This document shows positions 1 through 10,869 of a stretch of DNA of 64,000 nucleotides, piece after piece; the stretch's first letter is position 1; each line of letters starts with the position of its first letter. The position numbers and the translations under genes were made by a program. This DNA comes from Vitis vinifera (taxonomy: Eukaryota > Streptophyta > Magnoliopsida > Vitales > Vitaceae): NCBI RefSeq assembly GCF_030704535.1, contig NC_081815.1:19366001-19430000 (forward strand), in the 5' to 3' direction. Under the pieces are notes generated by a model. The model did not search any database. It was given only the letters and a program-made list of their open reading frames with translations, and was not told where the DNA came from.

Positions 1-390
1 TAACATTATAGTTCCATTGATTTAAACGATGATTTTTATACTATGGATATTTGGGTTTATCATAAACCCTAGTTTTATTATTTGTTGAAATTGAGTCTAA
101 GAATAAGATTTTATATCAACAGCCGAAGAAAAACCTTGATTCAAATTTAGTCCATTTTCTATATTTAAATTAACAAGTTAACTACATTTCTAAAGAAAAA
201 TAACCTCTCGACTTTTAAGAAATACCAATGAACTTAATCATTCATATTCATTCTTGCATATTCAAATGAATACTTACATACTCATGGGATCACATATATA
301 CTCATATATACATATATATGAATACATAAATTTATGTATATTCCCATTTATACAAATATGCATACAAATATCTCGATTTTACTTACTGGA
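1..390. repeat. Intergenic module of the RLK cluster, copy A
   Basis: No gene is seen. The stretch from about 150 to 330 closely matches 13540-13690, and less closely 10380-10720 and 23900-24290. It carries a single copy of the motif around 'ctcatgggatcacatatat' that is tandemly repeated in the other copies. Homology with the 10.8 kb copy stops near 388, where the truncated Copia element begins. The module is a marker of the duplication unit of the receptor-kinase cluster. Confidence 0.7.
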
Positions 391-2323
391 TATTGCCTTA
401 GTGAGGATGTTTGCTAGTTGGTCTTTTGCTTTGACAATGGGAATCGGATTATCTTAGCTTCTAAGTTCTGCTTGATAAAATGCCGGTCTACTTCCACATG
501 CTTAGTTCGATCATGTTGGACTGGGTTATGAGCAATATCAATGGCTGCCTTATTATCACAAAGCAAGTTCATCTCGCAACTAGGAGGAAAGCCAATTTAT
601 GTCAACAATCTTCTTAGCCAGAGTAACTCACACAACCCTTTAGCCATTCCTTGAAACTCCGCCTCTGCACTAGATAGTGCTATTACTTTTTGTTTTTTAC
701 TTCTCCATGTTACCAGGTTTCCTCTAACAAATGTGAAGTAGCCTGATGTGGATTTCTTGTCGGAGATATTTCCTGTCCAGTTAGCGTCGGTATACCCCGT
801 AATTTCCAAGTGCCCATTCTTTGAGAACATAATTCCCTTTCCTAGGGTTCCCTTAAGGTACCTATAAATTTGAGTCACTGCATTCATATGATCTTCATTA
901 GGGCAATGCATGAACTGACTCACTACACTGACTACATAGGTAATATCAGGTTCGGTATGTGAAAAATAAATTAGTTTTCCAACCAATCTCTGATATCTGC
1001 CTTTATTAGTGGGGATCTGGTCAGGGTATTCTCCAAGCCTGTGATTCTGTTATATTGGAACATCTATCGGTTTACAATCTAGCAATCCAACTTCTGATAA
1101 TAGATCGAGAGTAGACTTTCGTTGGGAAAGAAAGATACCTCGTTTAAATTGAGCCACCTCAATTCCTAGAAAGTATTTCAACCTACCTAAACTCTTCATT
1201 TCAAACTCTGTTCCCAACAGTTTTTGAAGTTTCACAACTTCCTCAGTATCATTTCTTGTGATGATCATATCATCTACATACACTATTAGTGCTGCTATCT
1301 TGGCTTGTCGATGCTTTAGAAATAGTGTGTGATCAAAATTGCTCGTTTGAAACCCATACTTTCTCATTGCTAGGCTGAGGCGTCCAAACCAAGCTCATGG
1401 AGACTGTTTCAAGCCGTACAGGGTGCGCTGCAATTTACACACCGTCTTGCCATACGTTTCAATGTACCCAGGGGAAATATCCACATAAATTTCTTCCTCG
1501 AGGTCACCGTGGAGGAACACATTCTTTACATCAAATTGGAGTAGCGGCCAATCAAGGTTCGCTGCAAAGGATAGAAGGACTCTTACAGTGTTCAACTTGG
1601 CTACAGGTGAGAAGGTCTCCATCTAGTCAACTTCGTACCATAATCCTTTCGCTAAAAGTTTCGCTTTGTAGCGCTCAATCGACCCATCCGCCTTGCATTT
1701 GATGGAGAATACCCATTTGCACCCCACTATCATGTGGCATTCTGGTAAAGAGACAAGAATCCATGTCTTGTTTTTCAACAATGCTTCCATTTCTTCCTTC
1801 ATCGCTTAGACCACTTAGGGTCTTGTAGAGCCTCCTATACACTTGTAAGAATGTGATGCGCCGATAATGCATTAGAAAAGCTTTTTAAGGATTTTGAGAG
1901 CTTCTCTGTTGAGACGTAATTGGCAATCGGGTAATTTGATTTGTGTGTCTCAATATCTGAAGAGTAGTGTTTTGGTGGTTTGCCACGATTGTGCCTGTGA
2001 GGTAACTGATAACAATCGTCAGTTAAATGTTTTGTGACAAGAGGAAAACTTACCTCAAGAATCTCTTTAGGAATATTCTCAGAAGTTGAGTCATGAGGTA
2101 TTGTAGAATGAGGGGGTGTCTCAGCGATTAGAGTTGGTGTCTCAACAGTCGACATTGGTGGCTTTGTAGTCTGTTCCATACCCATGGTAGTTGGTAGCTC
2201 TGTAGTCAGTGGGATGTCCGGGATGTCCCTGAACCAATTCAACTCTTCATTGTGTGTCTTCCCCTGAAGAGAAGAATTGGATGGATGATAGAACATCTCG
2301 GACTCGAGGAAGGTGACATCCAT
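390..2323 (-). pseudogene. Copia reverse transcriptase and RNase H remnant
   Basis: 1835-2323 is the linker between integrase and reverse transcriptase. 1395-1622 and 1050-1367 encode reverse transcriptase: '[13 protein letters not shown]', '[15 protein letters not shown]' and the catalytic 'YVDDM'. 597-986 encodes the RNase H region with 'SYTDANW'-like 'GYTDANW' and 'SSAEAEFQGMA'. A continuation to about 400 is readable in other frames. Multiple stops (for example near 1390 and 1040) inactivate it. Confidence 0.87.
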
Positions 2324-2461
2324 AGTAATATAGAGCCGCCTATTTGTTGGATCATAGCACCGGTAACCTTTCTGATTGGTGACATAGCCTAGAAAGAGAC
2401 AACGACGAGCACAAGAGTCGAGTTTGGTGCGCTGGTTGCAGTGAAGATGAACGTAGACAAC

Positions 2462-3641
2462 TCATCCGAAGGTTCGGGAAGGAAGCGTCATAGTCGGAAG
2501 TACTGATATACTCGCGGCTAAGGCCTGGAGAGGTGTTTTGAAACCCAAAATCCGGGATGACATTCGATTGATGAGATGCACGACAGTTGTAACCGCAACA
2601 TGCCAGTGAGAACTAGGTACATGTGCCCCTAATAGGAGGGCATGTGTGGTCTCGAGAATATGGCGATTCTTACATTCTACTACACTGTTTTGCTTTGGAG
2701 TATGAGGACACGAGGTTTGATGTATCAACCGATGTTGGTGGAAGTACTCCTGGAATTGTCGATTCATGTATTCATCATCATTATCAGAGCAAAGAACTCT
2801 GAGTTTGATAGAAAATTGGGTCTGAATCATTGTGCGAAAAGAGCAGAAGACAGTAAAAACCTCATTATTTGTTTTTCAGTAGGTAGATCCACGTCATTCG
2901 AGTGCAATCATCAACAAAGAGAACAAACCAATGATAACTTGATAGAGTAGATTTTGGGGATGGTCCCCACATATCAGAATAAATTAAGCTAAAAGTTACA
3001 TCACTCTTATTGTTATGTAACGAATAAATTGCCCTGTGACTTTTGGCAAAAATACAGGTTTCACATTGAAAATCTCAGATGGATAAATCAGAAAATAAAC
3101 TAGGTAGTAAATGCTTCAAATATCCAAATGACGGATGGCCGAGCCGTCGATGCCAAAGCTAGATTTGTTCTATTTTGGAATTACCTGATTGTCCCATATG
3201 ATGTGCCTGTCCCATTTTGAAGTCATCCATATAGTAGGGTCCCCCTTTCTTAGTACCACGCACAATAATTTCCTTCGTGAGAATATCCTAGATAAGACAA
3301 AAATTAGGGTACATCAGTGCTGTACAATTTAAGTCCTTAGTAAGTTGACTGACAGAAAGCAGTTTATGAGATATGGATGACACAAATAATGTATTGGAGA
3401 GTGATAAGGCTGGTGATAGCATCACAATTCCAACCATTTGTATTGATGAAATAGTGCCTTTAGCATTCGCAATGCTAATTCGCCTAGGAGTGGTATGCTG
3501 ACAAAAGTCCTGTGCATCAAATGTCATATGATCCGTGGCTCCGGAATCCAGGATCCACAAGTTGCATTCACTGTTTCTAGTAGATCCAAGAGATGCTATA
3601 CCTGGAGTGTTGTTGGTAGAGTCAGTAGGAATTAAAGACAA
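2462..3641 (-). pseudogene. Copia protease and integrase remnant
   Basis: The 3288-3641 part encodes 'WILDSGATDHMT', the aspartic protease active-site motif (D-S-G) of Copia polyproteins. The 2462-2830 part encodes the integrase catalytic core, seen in 'SDNDDEYMNRQFQEY' and 'TPKQNSVVECKNRHILE'. Motif residues normally reading DNGGEY and NGVAERKNRH are altered. The part between (about 2830-3288) is open only in short pieces, so the polyprotein is broken. Confidence 0.85.
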
Positions 3642-4672
3642 ATGGGGTTCGTTGCTGCTACTACCATTTTATTAGTACTGGGCTCAATATTGGTGCCATT
3701 ACGTTTCTTTTTAGCCTGGAGCTCGTGCCCCCAATCTGGGTATCCATGGAGCTTAAAGCAAGTGTCCTGTGTGTGTTTGGAATTTCCATAATGGGAGCAC
3801 ATTAAGCCCTCTGTCCGTTGCTTTGAATTTGGACTAGTGGGGTTAGATTTATTGAGTACTAGAACTTCGTATTTGCCAAATGGGTTGGGGCCTGTTTTCA
3901 ACTCCTTGGAAGCCAACCCAATTCCCATCCCTTCATCAGAACTATTCCCCATCACTGTCTGTAGCACCATTTCTCGCCGGATGCACATGTAGGCTTGCTC
4001 AATCGTTGGAAATGGCTGCATCTGTAGCACGATGCTCTTGACTTGGTCGAGTTGATCATCAAGGCCGTCGAGGAACACATAGACCCTCTCCTCCTGGAGA
4101 ATTGCGGTGTACCATTGCACATCCTTAGGGCACTCCATGGGATTTGGTTGCCAAAAATCTATTTCCCTCCACAAGCCTTGCAGCTCGTTATAAAATTTCT
4201 CTAGAGATCCACCATTTTTCCATAGCCTACTCACTCGTCGCCGGAGCTCATACACCTGAGCAGTGTCATTCCCGTCGAAGAAAGTGACAGCAATGGCGTC
4301 CCAAACCTCTTTCGCATTGGGATACCAAATGAACGTGCTAACAAGGGATGAATCCATGGTGTTGATGAGCTAGCCTTTGACGATGGTGTTTTCGGTTCTC
4401 CATCCTCGGAATAATGTATCAGTCGGATTAGGTTGGGGTAAATCATCGTTAATGTACCCTAATTTGTCTCTCCTAGAGATAAACATCTCCACAACTTGGG
4501 ACCATAGTGCATAATTCGATCCATCGAGTTTTATGCCAATCGGGGCAGCATCCGCCGCTGTAGTTGGGGTCGGGGCCTTGTTCAGCACCTTGGCCATCTT
4601 CATGGTGAGTTTTGATAAAATAGAGGTTGTCGTTGGTGGAGACCCTCTTGTCTGAGAGTATGATTCAGACAT
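3632..4672 (-). pseudogene. Copia gag remnant
   Basis: Encodes a retrotransposon gag protein of the UBN2/Copia type in at least two frames. The N-terminal piece (4370-4672) holds the 'KLDGSNYALWSQ' type motif and the larger piece (3632-4357) holds 'FYNELQGLWREIDF'. The zinc-knuckle-like motif near 3740-3810 reads CSHYGNSKHTQDTC; related elements normally have Cys at the Tyr position, so the knuckle is probably broken. Stops and a frameshift near 4360 separate the pieces. Confidence 0.85.
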
Positions 4673-4758
4673 TTTCCTGGGTCGTTGTTAGGTTGTTGGG
4701 GTTGGGTAGAATCAAGAAGTTGATACCAAAGAGTAGAAACAAACCTGCTTTGATACCA

Positions 4759-4970
4759 TGTTGATGAGAAAGGAAATAATTTGTATATATGGAATTTGTA
4801 TACACAATTGCTATATTAAAATGGTACAAAGGAGCTCAATATATAGCCCATTTACGATCTTAATTTGTCTAGAAAAATGTCTAAGGAAAGTTGACTAATC
4901 TGATCCCTTCAGTTACCCCCAATCTAATCCCTTCAGTTATGCCTGTAACGGATTATACAACTCATGTCCA
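4759..4970 (-). repeat. 5' LTR and primer-binding site of the Copia element
   Basis: On the minus strand the LTR ends in ACA at 4759 and is followed at once by TGGTATCAAAGCAGG (plus positions 4744-4758), the usual plant primer-binding site for initiator methionine tRNA. The other end is placed at 4970 because homology to the flank of the second receptor gene starts at about 4978; it is uncertain by a few bases. Length is about 212 bp. It contains a TATA-like stretch near 4838-4847 and a short direct repeat of 'atcccttcagtta' at about 4903-4940. No partner LTR remains to confirm the ends or a target duplication. Confidence 0.75.
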
Positions 4971-5135
4971 CATATAGAGCTAAAATTTAGTAAACATTCC
5001 ATCACATCAATTTGAAGCTTCCAGGGAGTTTGAAAATGACGTGTTTCAACTAGACCTCTTAATTTTCTTAGGTAAGCCATGCTCATTCTTCTTTAGTTGT
5101 GAGTTTTCTTGTTGATCAAACAAGACCTACGAAAC

Positions 5136-8100
5136 ATGTCTGTGGAGAGGCTTTTCATGGAGTCCCTTGTAGGAGTGCTGTTAGTGCACTCATGTTTGGC
5201 CATTTCTTCCTCCAACGTCACTGATCTATCTGCTCTGCTTGCGTTCAAGTCTGAGATCAAGCTTGACCCCAACAACATTTTGGGGAGTAACTGGACTGAA
5301 GCTGAAAACTTCTGCAATTGGGTTGGCGTCTCTTGTAGCAGTCGCAGACAGAGAGTAACACTTTTGAGCCTTGGACACATGGGTCTCCAAGGCACCATTT
5401 CTCCTTATGTCGGTAATCTTTCCTTCCTGGTTGGACTTGATCTTCGTAACAACAGTTTTCATGGTCATCTGATTCCTGAAATCAGCCATTTGAATCGCTT
5501 GAGAGGACTCATATTACAACAGAACATGCTGGAAGGATTGATCCCTGAAAGCATGCAACACTGCCAAAAGCTTAAGGTCATCTCCCTTACAGAAAATGAA
5601 TTTACAGGGGTGATACCAAATTGGTTAAGCAACTTACCCTCACTTCGAGTCCTATACCTTGGATGGAACAATCTTACAGGTACTATTCCACCTTCCTTGG
5701 GTAACAATTCAAATTTGGAATGGCTTGGTTTAGAACAAAACCACCTTCACGGAACCATTCCAAATGAGATAGGGAATCTTCAGAATTTGATGGGCATTAA
5801 CTTTGCCGACAATAACTTCACTGGGTTGATACCCCTTACAATTTTCAATATCTCCACCCTAGAACAAATATTATCAGAAGATAATTCTCTTTCAGGGACT
5901 CTTCCTGCAACTCTTTGTCTTTTGCTTCCAAACCTTGACAAAGTTCGCCTAGCCAGAAATAAGCTCAGTGGAGTTATCCCTTTGTATCTATCAAATTGTT
6001 CTCAACTCATACATTTAGATTTAGGAGCCAACCGATTTACCGGAGAAGTCCCCGGAAATATAGGCCACTCAGAACAGCTCCAAACACTTCTTCTGGATGG
6101 AAATCAGCTAACAGGTTCAATTCCGAGGGGAATTGGTTCCTTGACAAATTTGACTCTGCTTTCATTAAGTAATAACAATCTGGGTGGTGCCATTCCATCA
6201 ACAATTAAAGGAATGAAAAGCCTGCAGAGGCTATATCTCGGTGGTAACCAACTTGTGGACAGCATTCCAAACGAGATTTGCCTCCTTAGAAACTTGGGGG
6301 AAATGGTCCTTCGAAATAATAAGCTGTCTGGATCAATTCCAAGTTGCATAGAAAATCTTAGTCAGTTACAGATCATGCTGTTGGATTCCAATTCGTTGTC
6401 CTCATCAATTCCATCCAACTTGTGGAGCCTTGAAAATCTCTGGTTCTTGAATTTATCATTTAATTCATTGGGTGGAAGCCTCCATGCCAACATGAGATCA
6501 ATGAAAATGCTGCAGACCATGGACTTGTCTTGGAACAGAATCTCAGGTGACATTCCAACCATTCTTGGGGCCTTCGAAAGCTTAAGTTCTCTAAATCTGT
6601 CAGGAAACTTATTTTGGGGGTCTATTCCCGAATCTCTTGGCGAATTGATCACATTGGATTATATGGACCTCTCTCACAATAATCTATCTGGATCAATACC
6701 CAAATCATTGGTGGCTCTTTCACATCTCCGACACCTGAATTTGTCTTTCAATAAGCTGTCGGGGGAAATTCCAAGGGACGGGTGTTTTGCCTATTTTACA
6801 GCAGCATCCTTTTTGGAGAACCAAGCACTCTGCGGGCAGCCCATCTTTCAAGTCCCACCTTGCCAGCGTCATATCACCCAAAAATCAAAAAAAAAAATTC
6901 CCTTCAAAATTTTCCTTCCATGCATTGCATCAGTGCCAATCCTCGTGGCTCTCGTCCTCCTGATGATAAAACATCGACAAAGTAAGGTGGAAACACTGAA
7001 CACAGTTGATGTAGCACCTGCAGTGGAACATAGAATGATTTCATATCAAGAGCTTCGTCATGCTACGAATGATTTCTCTGAAGCTAACATCCTTGGAGTG
7101 GGAAGCTTTGGTTCTGTCTTCAAAGGACTGCTTTCCGAGGGGACACTAGTGGCTGTTAAAGTTTTGAATCTACAACTAGAAGGTGCTTTCAAAAGCTTTG
7201 ATGCAGAATGCAACGTGCTGGCAAGGGTTCGACATAGGAATCTGGTTAAAGTCATAACTTCATGCTCCAACCCTGAGCTAAGAGCTCTGGTTTTGCAATA
7301 CATGCCCAATGGAAGCCTTGAGAAGTGGTTGTATTCTTTCAACTACAGCTTGAGTCTCTTCCAAAGAGTGAGCATCTTGTTGGATGTGGCATTAGCTTTG
7401 GAGTATCTTCATCATGGTCAATCCGAGCCTGTGGTGCACTGTGATTTGAAGCCCAGCAATGTCCTCTTGGATGATGAGATGGTTGCTCATGTGGGCGACT
7501 TTGGAATTGCAAAGATTTTGGCTGAAAACAAGACTGTGACTCAAACCAAGACTCTAGGTACTCTTGGCTACATTGCACCAGGTACATCTTTTAGCCCCTG
7601 CTACCATTGAATACTGTAACATAGCACTAAGAAAATTTGAATTCAATGATCTAATTCCAAGACCATTTTTTTTTATGTAATATAATTTAAAATACAGAAT
7701 ATATGTAAGATAAAGTCCAACACAAAAAAAAAAAAAAAAAAAAATGGAAATCTTGTTATTGTATCTGCTCCAAAAATTGCTTTTGAATTTTTGATAGAGT
7801 ATGGCTTGGAAGGAAGGGTATCCTCAAGAGGTGATATTTACAGCTATGGAATAATGTTGTTAGAGATGGTTACAAGAAAGAAGCCCATGGATGAGATGTT
7901 TTCTGAAGAAATGAGTTTGAGACAATGGGTTAAAGCAACAATTCCCAACAAAATAATGGAGGTGGTGGACGAAAATCTAGCAAGGAACCAAGATGGGGGA
8001 GGTGCGATTGCAACACAAGAAAAACTTTTGGCCATCATGGAATTGGGCTTGGAGTGTAGCAGAGAATTACCAGAGGAGAGGATGGACATAAAAGAAGTTG

Positions 8101-8138
8101 TGGTTAAACTTAACAAAATCAAATTGCAACTACTTTGA
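5136..8138 (+). CDS. LRR receptor-like kinase, LRR-XII type, copy 1
   Basis: Predicted cell-surface receptor kinase of 928 aa. Exon 1 is 5136-7581, intron 7582-7797 (GT-AG, 216 bp, with a long A run), exon 2 7798-8138; the join restores the GYIAPEYG motif. ATG 5136 is the first in-frame ATG and is followed by a hydrophobic signal peptide. Then come an LRRNT domain (CNWVGVSC), about twenty 24-residue LRRs, a membrane segment near residues 590-611 and a kinase domain. Kinase landmarks: glycine loop GVGSFGSVFKG from 654, Lys675, HCDLKPSN from 768, DFG at 788. The Cys before the catalytic Asp makes it a non-RD kinase, as in the FLS2/EFR/Xa21-like subfamily that senses microbial patterns. The ligand is unknown. 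The intron position at the APE motif is typical of the subfamily. No break was seen. The upstream DNA is a Copia LTR. Confidence 0.93.
7582..7797 (+). other. Intron of receptor kinase copy 1
   Basis: The donor is 'CCAG|GTACAT' and the acceptor is 'TTGATAG|AGTATGG', giving a phase-1 intron that splits the Glu codon of the kinase APE motif. It contains a run of A (about 7723-7744). The intron of copy 2 (17995-18211) is almost identical apart from the A-run length, which supports recent duplication or conversion. Confidence 0.9.
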
Positions 8139-8403
8139 AGTGGACATGTTTTATTTAAATTTGTCCTAGTCAATCTTCATGTTTTTGCTTTGTATGCATA
8201 GCCAATGTGCATAACTATTTATATCAATTCTGTTATGAATGCAGTATCAACTCCATGGTAGTTTACGGTTATCAAATTGGCCATCTTCTATGTCAATTCT
8301 GTCTTGAAAAAATTGATTGAACAATATCTCTTTTAAAATGGAAGTCAAATATTGTAGTGGCAAATTCATTTAGACCATGGCCTGGGTTTAGATTAAAGAA
8401 ACT

Positions 8404-8444
<41 letters not shown>

Positions 8445-8559
8445 TACATATAATTTCATTTTCCTCTATAGTTTTTATAAAATTGAAATAAATAAATTTG
8501 ACATTTTTACTTTGCTTTTCATTTTTCTTTTCCACATGCTATCTTGAGATCCAAGAGGG
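8139..8559 (+). other. 3' flank of copy 1 with TA microsatellite
   Basis: Likely 3' UTR and downstream DNA. It matches 18553-18955 behind copy 2 nearly throughout. A TA dinucleotide run occupies about 8406-8442 and is shorter in copy 2. No other gene signal was seen. Confidence 0.7.
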
Positions 8560-8712
8560 CACCATAACCTCAATTTCTGGGAATTCTGGAAGGGATGCAA
8601 TTGCAGCACAAGGTGATCTTGGTGATAATGGAACTTGGCTTAGAGTGCAGGGAGAGGATTGGCATAGAAGATATAATCATCAAGCGTAACAAGATCAAAT
8701 CGCAAATACTTT
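8560..8712 (+). pseudogene. RLK kinase C-terminus fossil behind copy 1
   Basis: The DNA matches the end of receptor exon 2. 'GRDAIAAQGDL' parallels GGGAIATQEKL of copy 1, followed by remnants of 'IMELGLECS', 'ERIDIEDVIIKLNKIK' and a stop-like 'ACTTTGAAG' end, all out of frame with one another. It is a leftover of an older receptor gene whose upstream part was lost. The same fossil sits behind copy 2. Confidence 0.75.
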
Positions 8713-10500
8713 GAAGTACTCATATATGTGCTTTAATTTATTGCTTGAGTTAAGTTGTACCTTCCAGATTTCTAGTCAATTTTTATGTTCTTGTTCAATA
8801 TATCAAGCCTAAACATGCAAGGCGCAAAGGCGCAAAGCCATTACCTACTGTCTGCTATGACTCCATTAACAACATTCCCATTAGAAATATCTTGAAAAAA
8901 ATAATGTCCAACATTTTGTTTGAAAGCTCAGATACAAAGGCAGGCTTTGATTTCAATAAGTAGTGTCACCGGCCACTCTCACATGTGAGGTACAGCTATG
9001 GATAAATAGTGAATGACTGACATCCAAACTTTATATATTTTCCTTGATTAACAAAAGGAAAAAGTCATCAAAGAAGAATGAGCATAGCAATATGCTTGAA
9101 CAGATAAAGGTCTTATAAGTCAACAAACGGGGCATCCATGAAGTGGGGTTTTTAGAAAGTTTTACAAAGTGGGCATCTTGAAAGCTTATTCAGAGTAAGA
9201 CTTTCTATCTCTTTTCCCAAAAACTTTAGTTTCCAGTGTGAAATGTCTCATTGTTGATAATATTCACAAGGAAATTCATATCTTGCCTTTGTCTCTCATA
9301 CCAACCATAAAACTATTACGACATTGACTTGGTGTCATTTTAGAAGACTCAAGTCAACCTTGCCCTCGAAACAAGTTGTGGGGTGGGGTAGATAGCCTCT
9401 AAGTCCAATGAAGATATGCAAAATTTCAAGTGGAGGTGAACTTTTTCTTTAAAACGTATAGGACACTCCTTTTTCATGTGGTGGTGGAAATTTGTCTCAC
9501 ATAATTTTTTTTTTCCTTATTTTTTGAAAAGTTTGTTTTTTTGGACGAAAGTAAGATGACCAAAATTCTAATTATATAGATAACTTTAGAATGGAAGGGA
9601 AAAAGGTGATGAATGAAATTTATTAAAACGACTAGTTGTGGGAAGGTAATTAGAAATCAAGTCTTTCTATAAAATTTGAAACTAAAAATTTTATGGATGG
9701 ATCCATGTAAACAGAAAGTCCCGACTCTTAAGAGATTTCAAGGTGCCCTATTCGTAGACTTTAAACAAGATATACTTTCTTTAAAGTGAGATGAGAAAAC
9801 CATCCAAGTCCAATTACATCTACTTTATGAAAAGTATGATAAGGTTCTTAAATTTTAGTAGACTCTAATCTTATTAAGTTATAATAGAGCATAATGCTTA
9901 GGTCTTAATGCTATCATGTGCTAATTTTGTTTACAAGTTAAAAATATTTTTAAATAAATGGAGAAGGGAAAAAAAAATAAAAAGTGATTTTTTCTATTAC
10001 AATATATATTTTTTAAATCTATTTTTTCATTAAAATAAATTTATCGATTCTTCTACAATGTTTTAAGTCTAAAAGCAAATTGTTGCAAGACTCCAAGTTA
10101 AAAAAAAAAAAAAACCTCTCTTGGTAAATCCTAGGAGTTGTTGCCAAGAAAGTGAAGATTAAGGTTCCACTAACTAAATCAATGATTTTTATATAATGGA
10201 TCATACAATTTATGCATTTATGATTATATAATCATAAATTCATAACTCTAATTTATTATTTGTCAAAATTGAGTGTGATTGTTAGATCTAATTTATAGTT
10301 ATAAAGTACTTGACTAAGAATTAAAACAAGTGTCTATTAACAACCAAATTATATATATATTAATCTAAATTTAATCGATGTTCGATAATTAAATTAATGA
10401 GTCAACTTTTGAACAAGGACACTAGCCTAATCAAAACTACATTTCTAAAAAGAAAGTAACCTATTAACTTCCAAGAAATTCCAAGAAACTTCATCATCAT
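8713..10500. repeat. Intergenic block duplicated behind both receptors
   Basis: No gene is seen. The block aligns by eye with 19128-20757 and, past the transposon, 23889-24030. Parts recur elsewhere: 9500-9990 resembles 25740-26480, and 9138-9440 occurs inverted near 47240-47570. Short open frames here have no recognisable domain. Confidence 0.7.
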
Positions 10501-10502
10501 TC

Positions 10503-10760
10503 ATGCATATGTATACATTCACATATATATATAGACACACACACGGGCATATTCATATGAATAATTACATGCTCATGGGCCTAGGTGTATACTTATATAT
10601 ACATATACATATTCATTTGAATACTTACATGCGCATGGGTCCACATATATACTCATTTATACATATACATGTGCATATGAATACTTATAAGCTCATGGGC
10701 CCACATATATACTCATATATACATATACATGTATGCTACACACACACACACACACACATA
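10503..10760 (+). repeat. 61-bp minisatellite plus AC microsatellite
   Basis: Three tandem units of about 61 bp start near 10546, 10608 and 10670. Each holds 'ctcatgggcccacatatat'-like text and alternating purine-pyrimidine 'tatacatatacat'. An AC run follows at about 10738-10759. The array is open in one frame (repeating Met-Gly-Pro-His-Ile-Tyr-Ser), but this follows from the repeat and is not evidence of a gene. A second array lies at 24046-24330. Confidence 0.8.
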
Positions 10761-10869
10761 ATAGATAGGCACATACAAATATCTAGGCATTGTTTCATTT
10801 ACTTGTTCCAGGACATATCTTTAATTTGGTTAAAGAATCAAACACGGTTCACATGTGGTTGTTAGCCTT

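Larger units (their letters stand above)
388..4970 (-). mobile_element. Decayed Ty1/Copia retrotransposon, 3' end missing
   Basis: Read on the minus strand, the element has a 5' LTR (4759-4970), a primer-binding site, gag, aspartic protease, integrase, reverse transcriptase and RNase H. This gag-PR-IN-RT-RH order is diagnostic of Copia. The frame is broken many times by stops and shifts, so it is not autonomous. The RNase H end runs to about 390 and is followed directly by intergenic sequence found elsewhere in the cluster, so no 3' LTR is present. The element lies just upstream of the first receptor kinase and points away from it. Confidence 0.9.

Noticed and set aside
57-75. Telomere-like 'aaaccctag' word
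   Set aside because: A single occurrence, no array.
1397-1702. Plus-strand open frame across the Copia RT region
   Set aside because: It is antisense to recognisable reverse transcriptase motifs on the minus strand, so it is a shadow frame.
4744-4758. tRNA-like match
   Set aside because: It is only the primer-binding site of an LTR element, as at 30302 and 36602; no cloverleaf is present.
10503-10865. 120-codon His/Tyr-rich open frame
   Set aside because: It is created by the 61-bp minisatellite and AC run; it has no domain and the parallel copy at 24046 is broken differently.
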